A DNA stretch of 64,000 nt from Rouxiella sp. S1S-2. GTDB lineage: Bacteria > Pseudomonadota > Gammaproteobacteria > Enterobacterales > Enterobacteriaceae. Of this stretch, positions 35,354 to 42,980 are shown one piece after another. Made by a program: the position numbers and the translations under genes. Below the pieces are notes generated by a model. That model was not told where the DNA came from. It saw only the letters and a program-made list of their open reading frames with translations, and did no database searches. The stretch is from positions 4,526,001-4,590,000 of the forward strand of contig NZ_WFKL01000001.1 in the NCBI RefSeq assembly GCF_009208105.1, written 5' to 3'. Position 1 is the stretch's first letter; each line of letters starts with the position of its first letter.

Positions 35354-36532
35354 ATGAGCGCAAACGCGGAAGTTCAACAGCCGACCCCGCCACCTGTTAA
35401 TAAGAAAAAGAGATCGCGGAAAGTGGCGTTGCTCGTCTTGACCGGCATTTTTGTCATTATAGCCATTGCCTATTTGATCTACTGGTTTTTGGTATTGCGT
35501 CACTTCCAGGATACCGACGATGCCTATGTCGCGGGTAACCAGGTGCAGATTATGGCGCAGGTTTCAGGCAGCGTCACCGACGTCAATTTCGACAGTACCG
35601 ATTTCGTTAAAAAAGGCGATACGCTGGTGGTTCTCGATCCGACGGACGCCGAGCAGGCATTCGAACGATCCAAGACCGCGCTGGCCAACAGTGTGCGTCA
35701 AACGCATCAGCTGATTATCAACAGCAAGCAGTATCAGGCCAATGTGATGCTGCGTCAGACACAGCTCAATCAGGTGCAAGCTGACCTGAAACGTCGCGTG
35801 GTGCTAGGACAAGTGGACGCTATTGGTCGTGAAGAGTTACAACACGCCCACGATGCCGTTGACAGCGCCAAGGCACAGCTTGACGTTGCCGTTCAGCAAC
35901 TCAACGCCAATCAGGCGATGGTCCTCAATACCCCGGTTGACCAACAGCCGCAGGTTTTACAGGCCGCCGCGCAGGTTCGTGATGCCTGGTTAGCGTTGCA
36001 GCGTACCAAAATTGTCAGTCCGGTTGACGGCTATGTTTCGCGCCGCAGCGTGCAGGTGGGTCAGCAAATTAACACCGCCACCGCGCTGATGGCCGTTGTG
36101 CCTGCGACTAACGTGTGGGTAGATGCCAACTTTAAAGAGACCCAGTTGGCTAATATGCGCATCGGCCAATCGGCGACCGTTGTCAGTGATATCTACGGCG
36201 ATGACGTGGTGTATCACGGTAAAGTAGTCGGCATGGACATGGGCACCGGCGGCGCGTTCTCCCTGCTGCCAGCACAGAACGCCACCGGTAACTGGATCAA
36301 AGTGGTTCAGCGCCTGCCGGTACGTATTGAGCTTGATGCCAACGAAGTGAAACAGCATCCGCTGCGCATCGGGCTTTCAACGCTGGTCACGGTAGATACT
36401 CAAAATCTTGATGGCCTGATCTTGTCAGATAAAGTCCGTACAACGCCGCTTTATCAGACATCTGCGCTGACCTTAAATCTGGCTCCGGTTGACGCCATTA
36501 TTAATGACGTTATCCATGCTAATGCAGGCTGA
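35354..36532 (+). CDS. emrA: EmrA, membrane-fusion protein of the EmrAB efflux pump
   Basis: EmrA links EmrB to the outer-membrane channel. The 392-residue protein (start ATG 35354 with GGAG 7 nt upstream; GTG at 35342 is in the same frame) has one N-terminal transmembrane segment (about 24-46), then the biotinyl-lipoyl strand FQDTDDAYVAGNQVQIMAQVSGSV, a long coiled-coil hairpin (about 95-200), and the beta-barrel VVPATNVWVDANFKETQLANMRIGQ. The match to E. coli EmrA runs along the whole length. Confidence 0.96.
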   Translation: MSANAEVQQPTPPPVNKKKRSRKVALLVLTGIFVIIAIAYLIYWFLVLRHFQDTDDAYVAGNQVQIMAQVSGSVTDVNFDSTDFVKKGDTLVVLDPTDAEQAFERSKTALANSVRQTHQLIINSKQYQANVMLRQTQLNQVQADLKRRVVLGQVDAIGREELQHAHDAVDSAKAQLDVAVQQLNANQAMVLNTPVDQQPQVLQAAAQVRDAWLALQRTKIVSPVDGYVSRRSVQVGQQINTATALMAVVPATNVWVDANFKETQLANMRIGQSATVVSDIYGDDVVYHGKVVGMDMGTGGAFSLLPAQNATGNWIKVVQRLPVRIELDANEVKQHPLRIGLSTLVTVDTQNLDGLILSDKVRTTPLYQTSALTLNLAPVDAIINDVIHANAG

Positions 36533-36549
36533 GTGCTTCGGAGGTCATC

Positions 36550-38088
36550 GTGGCTGCTAGAAAACCGCTGGAAGGCGCGCCACTCGCCTGGATGACGGTG
36601 GCGCTGGCTATGGCCACCTTTATGCAGGTGTTGGACTCGACGATTGCCAACGTGGCGATCCCGACGATCGCCGGTAACCTGGGGGCATCAAACTCTCAGG
36701 GTACTTGGGTCATTACCTCGTTTGGGGTGGCCAACGCCATCTCGATCCCCATCACCGGCTGGCTGGCAAAGCGTGTCGGTGAAGTCAGGCTATTTCTGTG
36801 GGCGACGGGGCTATTTGCCCTCGCGTCTTGGCTGTGCGGTATCTCAAACAGCCTCGAAATGCTTATTTTCTTCCGCGTTATTCAGGGGTTGGTGGCCGGT
36901 CCGCTTATTCCACTGTCGCAAAGTTTGCTGCTAAACAACTACCCTCCCGCCAAGCGAAGTACCGCACTGGCGCTGTGGTCGATGACGGTCATCGTGGCGC
37001 CGATATGCGGCCCGATCCTGGGCGGCTATATCAGCGACAACTATCACTGGGGATGGATCTTCTTTATCAACATTCCTATCGGTATTGTGGTGGTGTTGCT
37101 GACGCTGAGAACCTTGAAAGGTCGAGAAACCGAGACCCAAATCAGGCCAATCGACAGTGTGGGATTGGTACTGCTGGTGCTGGGGATCGGCTGTTTGCAG
37201 GTGATGCTCGACCGAGGAAAAGAGTTGGACTGGTTCAACTCGCCGGAGATAATAACCCTAACCATTGTCGCCGTGGTGTGCATAGCGTTCCTTATCGTCT
37301 GGGAGTTGACGGATGAAAACCCGATAGTCGATTTATCGCTGTTTAAATCGCGAAACTTTACTATCGGTACGCTGTGTATCAGTCTGGCCTACATGCTCTA
37401 CTTCGGCTCTATCGTTCTTTTGCCGCAGCTATTGCAGGAGGTATTTGGCTATACCGCAACCTGGGCGGGTCTGGCGTCGGCACCGGTCGGGATACTGCCG
37501 GTTCTGATGTCGCCGATTATCGGTAAATTTGCCCACCGGCTGGACATGCGCTGGCTGGTGACCTTCAGCTTCATTATGTATGCAGTGTGCTTTTATTGGC
37601 GTGCTTACACGTTTGAACCGGGAATGGACTTTGGTGCATCGGCATGGCCGCAGTTTGTGCAGGGCTTTGCCGTAGGCTGCTTCTTCATGCCACTGATAAC
37701 CATCATATTGTCGGGGCTTCCTCCCTCTCGAATGGCGGCGGCATCGAGCCTGTCCAACTTTACCCGTACGCTGGCCGGTTCGATTGGTACATCAATAACC
37801 ACCACCATGTGGAGTAACCGGGAATCACTGCATCACGCGCATCTGACGGAGAGCATTACGCCATTTGATCCTGCAACCCAGCAGACTTATGCCCAGCTGC
37901 AAGGCTTGGGAATGAGCCACCAGCAGGCCTCAGGCTGGATAGCCCGAGAGATAACCAATCAGGGGCTTATCATCTCCGCCAATGAGGTCTTCTGGGCAGC
38001 GGGCGGTGTGTTCATTCTGTTGCTGATTCTGGTGTGGTTTGCTCGTGCACCGTTTACCGCAGGCGGTGATGGAGGCGGTGCGCACTAG
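36550..38088 (+). CDS. emrB: EmrB, 14-TM MFS drug:H+ antiporter
   Basis: EmrB exports hydrophobic compounds and uncouplers through EmrA. The 512-residue protein belongs to the 14-segment DHA2 group. Motifs include MQVLDSTIANVAIPTIAGNLGAS, the loop GWLAKRVGEVRLF, RVIQGLVAGPLIPLSQSLL and the motif-C region APICGPILGGYISDNYHWGWIFFIN. It starts with GTG at 36550, 17 bp after emrA, with GGAGG upstream. A strong terminator closes the operon. Confidence 0.97.
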   Translation: MAARKPLEGAPLAWMTVALAMATFMQVLDSTIANVAIPTIAGNLGASNSQGTWVITSFGVANAISIPITGWLAKRVGEVRLFLWATGLFALASWLCGISNSLEMLIFFRVIQGLVAGPLIPLSQSLLLNNYPPAKRSTALALWSMTVIVAPICGPILGGYISDNYHWGWIFFINIPIGIVVVLLTLRTLKGRETETQIRPIDSVGLVLLVLGIGCLQVMLDRGKELDWFNSPEIITLTIVAVVCIAFLIVWELTDENPIVDLSLFKSRNFTIGTLCISLAYMLYFGSIVLLPQLLQEVFGYTATWAGLASAPVGILPVLMSPIIGKFAHRLDMRWLVTFSFIMYAVCFYWRAYTFEPGMDFGASAWPQFVQGFAVGCFFMPLITIILSGLPPSRMAAASSLSNFTRTLAGSIGTSITTTMWSNRESLHHAHLTESITPFDPATQQTYAQLQGLGMSHQQASGWIAREITNQGLIISANEVFWAAGGVFILLLILVWFARAPFTAGGDGGGAH

Positions 38089-38111
38089 CGCGGGTGCTTT
38101 CGCTGAAATAC

Positions 38112-38141
38112 AAAAACGGACGTCTAAGACGTCCGTTTTTT
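38112..38141. terminator. Bidirectional terminator between emrB and the MDR dehydrogenase
   Basis: A 12-bp stem (AAAACGGACGTC with its complement), 3-nt loop, then TTTTTT; A-rich on the other side. Almost the same hairpin recurs at 40232-40260. Confidence 0.92.
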
Positions 38142-38151
38142 AATGGCTGAT

Positions 38152-39165
38152 TCAAACCATCGAGATAATCACCTTACCAATTTGCTGGCGGCTGTCGAAG
38201 TAGCGCCACGCCTCTATCGCCTGTTCAAAAGTGAAGACGCGATCAATGACCGGCTGAAGCTCGCTAAAACTCAGCGCACGGTTCATGGCAATAAAGTCTT
38301 CTCGGCTGCCGACGCTAAAAGGCCGCACCGTCGCCCCACTTTTAAACAGCGTCATAAAATCGACGGACGGCCCTCCATTGGCGACGAATCCCAGCAGCGC
38401 AATTTCTCCACCGGCCTCACAGGACAACAGTGACTGGTTCAGGGTACCCGGCCCGCCAATTTCAACCACTCTCGCCACACCCGCTCCCTGAGTTAATTCC
38501 CGCACCTTGATCGCCCACTCAGGATATTGGCGATAATTAATGACGCTATCGGCGCCCAATGAGGTCAAAATCTGGGCCTTTTCATCGTTCGAGGTCAGCG
38601 CAATGACTCGTGCGCCCATCAATTTGGCAAACTGCACGGCGAACAGAGCAACGCCGCCGGTACCCTGCGTCAGCACCGTTTCGCCCGGCTGCAGCGGACG
38701 CGATTTTTGCAGACTGTTCCAGGCTGTGACCGCCGCACAAGGTAGAGCTGCCGCCTGTTCCCAAGACAGGTAATCAGGAATCGACACCAGCGCCTCTTCA
38801 TCAACCACTTTATACTCGGTCAACCAACCGTCGGCCTGTGTACCATACGCACCTCTGCCCGCGGCGGTATCCAGCGGACCCGCAAACCAGTAGGGAAAAA
38901 AGCTACCCGCAACGCGACAGCCGACGGAAAATAGACTCACGCTCTCCCCAACATCGACCACTTCTCCAACGCCGTCCGACAGCGGGATCAGACCCGGTTT
39001 TGGAGAAAGCGTTCCGGTGCCGTGTAAAATAGCCAGGTCCCGGTAGTTCAGGCTGCAGGCGCAAACGCGAATTAATACCTGATTGCGTCCGGGAACCGGG
39101 CGCGCCTCATTGACCAAGTGCAGCCCTTCAATACGACCAAAATGCGTAAGGCGATAGCTTTGCAT
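38152..39165 (-). CDS. Zinc-independent MDR oxidoreductase (quinone-reductase/alkenal-like)
   Basis: The 337-residue medium-chain dehydrogenase/reductase has the ADH-like GroES domain and a Rossmann fold with the nucleotide loop LTQGTGGVALFAVQFAKLMGA. The catalytic zinc cysteine of true alcohol dehydrogenases (GICHTD) is replaced by ACSLNYRDL, and the structural zinc lobe is absent, so it should be a zinc-free NAD(P)H oxidoreductase of the quinone-reductase or alkene-reductase type. It is divergent from the AraC regulator at 39282, which probably controls it. The substrate is unknown. Confidence 0.88.
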   Translation of the reverse strand: MQSYRLTHFGRIEGLHLVNEARPVPGRNQVLIRVCACSLNYRDLAILHGTGTLSPKPGLIPLSDGVGEVVDVGESVSLFSVGCRVAGSFFPYWFAGPLDTAAGRGAYGTQADGWLTEYKVVDEEALVSIPDYLSWEQAAALPCAAVTAWNSLQKSRPLQPGETVLTQGTGGVALFAVQFAKLMGARVIALTSNDEKAQILTSLGADSVINYRQYPEWAIKVRELTQGAGVARVVEIGGPGTLNQSLLSCEAGGEIALLGFVANGGPSVDFMTLFKSGATVRPFSVGSREDFIAMNRALSFSELQPVIDRVFTFEQAIEAWRYFDSRQQIGKVIISMV

Positions 39166-39281
39166 AACGATTTCCTTTCATCCTGCTTAAAGTGTTGCCC
39201 TACCTTAATGCCCAACACCTGGACGTTGAATGACTGAAAGAGTATTTTTACTGACTCATCATCCACATTAGCGAGTTTGAT

Positions 39282-40223
39282 ATGGATCCTCTCGACGACG
39301 TATTCGCCGCCATGCGCCTGCAAAGCGCGCTCTACTCTCGCCTCACGCCGCGTGCGCCATGGGGCGTGAGCTTTGTTAAAAGTGCTTCTATCCGTTTTGG
39401 CTTTATGAATAAAGGTTCGGCCTGGCTAGTGACTGACGGCGATGCAGATCCTATTTTCCTGCAAAAAGGCGAAGGTTTTATCGTTCAGCCCCATACGCCA
39501 TTTTCACTTCGAGATACCCCCACCAGCCCAACGCGCTGGTGCGAGGAGGTCTTTGCCGACAATGCTGGAGAAGAAGGGTATTTTGGGGGAACTGGCGAGC
39601 CTGCGGACATGCTTTGTGGCTATTTGACGTTTGATAGCTCAGGCGCCGAACCGCTGCTTTCACTACTGCCTGCGGTAGTGACGATCCCTGCCGATGCCAC
39701 TCGCTCACCGCTGTTGGAAGCAACACTAAAACTGCTGGCATTAGAAACGATTGAGAAAAATCTTGGTTCGAGAATCGTGATAAGCAGGCTCGCAGACGTG
39801 CTTTTTGTGCAGGCTATACGGGCGCACTGTTTACGTGAGCAGACTCGTAGGGGATGGATTGCCGCGCTGTCGGACGCAAAACTGAGCGGGGTAATACAAA
39901 AAATACATCATGACATCGCTTACCCCTGGAGCCTGCAGTCACTGGCTTCGCAGGCGGGAATGTCACGATCATCTTTTGCCGTTCATTTCAAAGCAGTAAC
40001 AGGAGACACGCCTGGAGACTATCTGAGCCAGTGGCGCATGTATCGAGCGCGCTGTCTGCTACGTCATCCCCAGTTAACACTTACTACCATTGCAGAACGC
40101 GTCGGTTATGACTCGGCGATTACTTTAGGCAGGGCATTTAAACGTTTTCAAGGCATTACGCCCGGCGAATATCGTCAGCAGCAGGGGCTATCATTGCCTA
40201 AGGCGGTGGCACAAGGGCAATAG
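39282..40223 (+). CDS. AraC-family regulator with cupin sensor domain
   Basis: The 313-residue protein has an N-terminal cupin-6 sensor (FGFMNKGSAWLVTDGDADPIFLQKGEGFIVQPHTPFSLRD) and a C-terminal pair of AraC HTHs (about 200-300): WSLQSLASQAGMSRSSFAVHFKAVTGDTPGDYLSQWRMYRARCLL and VGYDSAITLGRAFKRFQGITPGEYRQ. It is transcribed away from the dehydrogenase gene across 116 bp, the usual layout for a regulator and its target. The inducer is unknown. Confidence 0.92.
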   Translation: MDPLDDVFAAMRLQSALYSRLTPRAPWGVSFVKSASIRFGFMNKGSAWLVTDGDADPIFLQKGEGFIVQPHTPFSLRDTPTSPTRWCEEVFADNAGEEGYFGGTGEPADMLCGYLTFDSSGAEPLLSLLPAVVTIPADATRSPLLEATLKLLALETIEKNLGSRIVISRLADVLFVQAIRAHCLREQTRRGWIAALSDAKLSGVIQKIHHDIAYPWSLQSLASQAGMSRSSFAVHFKAVTGDTPGDYLSQWRMYRARCLLRHPQLTLTTIAERVGYDSAITLGRAFKRFQGITPGEYRQQQGLSLPKAVAQGQ

Positions 40224-40231
40224 TAGATAAC

Positions 40232-40260
40232 AAAAACGGACGCAATATGCGTCCGTTTTA
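40232..40260. terminator. Bidirectional terminator between the AraC gene and yfiF
   Basis: A 12-bp stem (AAAACGGACGCA with its complement) and a 3-nt loop. The flank is A/T-rich on both sides, serving the AraC gene on plus and yfiF on minus. It is a near copy of the hairpin at 38112. Confidence 0.9.
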
Positions 40261-40303
40261 AGCAGAACTATTGAAGCAGGGTTATTGCTGCAAACTGCAG
40301 AAA

Positions 40304-41443
40304 TTAGCCTTGATTCTGACGCCACCATTCACCTAGCAAAATGCCGGTCGCGACGGAAACGTTAAGGCTTTCAACCTTACCGGTGCCACCGATAGAAACG
40401 TTCAAATCGCCCTGCTGCCATGCGCTGTCGGACAAACCATCACTTTCTTCACCCAATACCAGCACCATTTTGGCCGGCAGTTCGGCTTTACCGAGTGCGG
40501 TGCCTTTATGGCTGGAAGTGGTGACGATGGTGTAACCCGCATTACGGAAGTTGGCCAGTACATCGATAAAGTTATCGGCAATGATCGCTTTAACATGTTC
40601 TGCGCCGCCTTCAGCGGTACGAACTGCGGCACCAGATTCCAGCTGGGCTGGATCCTGCACCAGCATCCCATTGATACCAAAGTGCGCACAGGTACGCATG
40701 ATACCGCCGAGGTTGTGCGGGTTGCCGACGTTTTCCAACGCCAGGACACAGTCTTTTGCTGGAGCAGTTTGCAGATAAGTCTCTGCGTCCAGACCCTGAC
40801 GTTTTTTAATCAGGAAGCACACACCGCCGTGGTGTTCAGTGCCGGAAGCTTTCGCCAGCTCATCGTCTTCAACCACATGATACGCTTTACGGTTAGCTGC
40901 CATCCAACGCAGCGCTTCACGAAAACGCGGCGTAACAGACTGCACAAACCAGGCACGGACGATTGAGTCCGGACGGCTTGCGAACAGCGCCTGACAGGCA
41001 TTTTCGCCGTAAACGCGGGTCTCTTCCTGACGCTGACGACGCAGCTGCTCAGGATCGATAAAGCTTTTACCGCTGATGCCACCGTGGTCCGGCACTGATT
41101 CATCATCAGGTGCACGGGAAACCGTTTTCCACGGTGAGGAATTTTCCCACGGTGAAGATGAACCTGAGCCTTCAGTATCACGGCCTGGTCGGCTAGCGGG
41201 TCGGGCGGGACGTGAGTCACCGCGGCGTGCATCCGGACCACGCGAGTCACTGCCACGGGAATCGCTACCGCGACGCTCGTTATTGCGACCTTCAAAGGGA
41301 CGGGAACCCGGGCGAGCTTTATCACCTGGACGTCCTTTATTGTTAGAAGGACGTTGATCTTTATTTCGGTTATCGCCGTCGTCGTCACTGCGGACGTACA
41401 TCACTTTGACTTTGCCGTTCTTGCCACTGAATGAATCGTTCAT
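40304..41443 (-). CDS. yfiF: YfiF, SpoU/TrmH-family RNA methyltransferase-like protein
   Basis: YfiF is an uncharacterised member of the SPOUT 2'-O-ribose methyltransferases acting on rRNA or tRNA. The C-terminal half has the family motifs: motif [20 protein letters not shown], motif [14 protein letters not shown] and motif [23 protein letters not shown]. The L30e-like RNA-binding domain ([11 protein letters not shown]..., about 147-225) precedes it. The N-terminal 120 residues are basic, disordered and repeat-rich ([19 protein letters not shown]). From the chosen ATG at 41443 (GGAG upstream) it has 379 residues, about 34 more than E. coli, all in the N-terminal tail. Confidence 0.95.
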   Translation of the reverse strand: MNDSFSGKNGKVKVMYVRSDDDGDNRNKDQRPSNNKGRPGDKARPGSRPFEGRNNERRGSDSRGSDSRGPDARRGDSRPARPASRPGRDTEGSGSSSPWENSSPWKTVSRAPDDESVPDHGGISGKSFIDPEQLRRQRQEETRVYGENACQALFASRPDSIVRAWFVQSVTPRFREALRWMAANRKAYHVVEDDELAKASGTEHHGGVCFLIKKRQGLDAETYLQTAPAKDCVLALENVGNPHNLGGIMRTCAHFGINGMLVQDPAQLESGAAVRTAEGGAEHVKAIIADNFIDVLANFRNAGYTIVTTSSHKGTALGKAELPAKMVLVLGEESDGLSDSAWQQGDLNVSIGGTGKVESLNVSVATGILLGEWWRQNQG

Positions 41444-41658
41444 TATTTTCTCCACCTACGCGCTGGGCGCGAAGATTACCTGATGTCTGAGTGGTAAGCC
41501 ACTTGCTTTGGACCAAAAGCTAAAAACTATCGTATTCATTGGGTAAATCGCATTGTTCACCTCGTCACCAAACCGCATAATCGTCCGTATTTCTTCGTAT
41601 CCTCAACACCCGCAATATTTTCGGGGCGGGATACGGTCTTAATGACAGAGGCTAGACT

Positions 41659-42084
41659 ATGACTATTAATACGATTTGTTCATCATGTCAGGCGACCAAC
41701 CGCTTACCTGAAGACCGTATTGACGACGGAGCCAAATGTGGTCGCTGTGGTCAACCCCTGTTCCAGGGTGAGGTTGTACACGCAACCGCCGCGACGCTCG
41801 ATAAATACCTGCAGGATGACTTGCCGGTTGTCATCGATTTCTGGGCGCCTTGGTGCGGTCCCTGCGTTAACTTCGCGCCAATTTTTGAAGACGTGGCGGG
41901 AGAACGCGCGGGTAAAGTCCGTTTTATCAAAGTGAATACCGAGGCTGAACCTGAGCTTGGTGCGCGTTTCCGTATCCGCAGTATTCCGACCATTATGGTG
42001 TTTAACCAAGGAAAAATGGTTGATCAGCTGAGCGGCGCCATGCCTAAGGCTCCGTTCAATCAATGGCTCAATGAATCATTGTAA
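41659..42084 (+). CDS. trxC: Thioredoxin 2
   Basis: TrxC is an oxidative-stress thioredoxin with a zinc-binding N-terminus. In 141 residues it shows two CxxC zinc pairs (CSSCQ and CGRCGQ) in the first 35 residues, then the thioredoxin fold with active site FWAPWCGPC and the cis-proline loop RSIPTIMVF. Its size fits E. coli TrxC (139). In E. coli it is OxyR-controlled; I did not identify an OxyR site in the 215-bp upstream gap. It stands alone between yfiF (divergent) and tapT. Confidence 0.97.
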   Translation: MTINTICSSCQATNRLPEDRIDDGAKCGRCGQPLFQGEVVHATAATLDKYLQDDLPVVIDFWAPWCGPCVNFAPIFEDVAGERAGKVRFIKVNTEAEPELGARFRIRSIPTIMVFNQGKMVDQLSGAMPKAPFNQWLNESL

Positions 42085-42101
42085 CGCATAACGACGTTGT
42101 C

Positions 42102-42124
42102 GGCCCCTGCATTGTCGAGGGGCC
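42102..42124 (+). terminator. Hairpin after trxC
   Basis: GGCCCCT pairs with AGGGGCC around a 9-nt loop, 17 bp after the trxC stop. No T-run follows, so it may stabilise the mRNA end rather than terminate. Confidence 0.45.
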
Positions 42125-42244
42125 AGTTGATTTATCCACGACGCCTCGCATTTTTTATCTCAACGTTTATCGACCTTACTCTGGCACTATCGATGTGCGG
42201 CACATCGGATTACAATAGCCCGATTTACCGTTGCAGGATTTCCA

Positions 42245-42949
42245 ATGCCGGAAAATGCCGTACTGCGATTGCGTGCCCAGCGCCTCGCAAAATCTACCCG
42301 CCCCTATCTGGCCCGTGGCTCCCGCGTGATCCGCTGTCAGTCTTGTCTGCTGCCCAAACGCAACTGCCTGTGCAGCCACGTTAAGCCGCAGCGCGCAAAC
42401 AGCCGTTTCTGTCTGGTGATGTTCGACACCGAGCCGCTAAAACCTAGCAACACGGGCCGGTTAATTGCCGATATTTTGCCGGATACTCAAGCTTTTATGT
42501 GGTCGCGCACCGAGGTTGACCCTGCGCTGCTGGCGGCCATTGCAGACCCGACTCGCCAGCCTTATGTGGTGTTTCCCGCCTCATTTGCGCACGCACCGCG
42601 TCAGGTATTTACCGAATTGCCGACCCACGCCAAACCGCCGCTGTTTATCATGCTTGATGGCACCTGGAATGAAGCGCGCAAAATGTTTCGTAAAAGTCCT
42701 TACCTTGATGGACTGCCGGTTTTTTCACTCGATGTCAGCGCAAAATCGAGCTATGTACTACGTGAGTCACCGCGTGAAGATCAGCACTGCACGGTAGAAG
42801 TTGCCGCGGCCTTGCTCGAGAAATCAGGTGATATTCAGGCATCTGAGAGCATGTCAGCACTGTTTAGCCTTTTCCGTACTCAATATTTAGCCGGAAAACC
42901 TCATCATCCGGTGCATCAACTCACAGCAATCTCCGACGAAAGCCTTTAG
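42245..42949 (+). CDS. tapT: TapT (YfiP), tRNA-uridine aminocarboxypropyltransferase
   Basis: TapT makes acp3U47 in tRNA from S-adenosylmethionine. The 234-residue DTW-domain protein has the family motif D-G-T-W-N-E-A (MLDGTWNEARKMF), the zinc-like cysteine cluster CQSCLLPKRNCLC near the N-terminus, and the TGRLIAD and SRTEVDPALL segments. It starts with ATG at 42245 and is followed by pat (yfiQ) 31 bp downstream, the same order as E. coli yfiP-yfiQ. Confidence 0.94.
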   Translation: MPENAVLRLRAQRLAKSTRPYLARGSRVIRCQSCLLPKRNCLCSHVKPQRANSRFCLVMFDTEPLKPSNTGRLIADILPDTQAFMWSRTEVDPALLAAIADPTRQPYVVFPASFAHAPRQVFTELPTHAKPPLFIMLDGTWNEARKMFRKSPYLDGLPVFSLDVSAKSSYVLRESPREDQHCTVEVAAALLEKSGDIQASESMSALFSLFRTQYLAGKPHHPVHQLTAISDESL

Positions 42950-42980
42950 AATCGAGGGAACGTCATTAACAGGAGGCAGG

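Noticed and set aside
40508..40966. A 152-codon frame on the plus strand
   Set aside because: It is antisense to the conserved methyltransferase part of yfiF; no family motif is seen.
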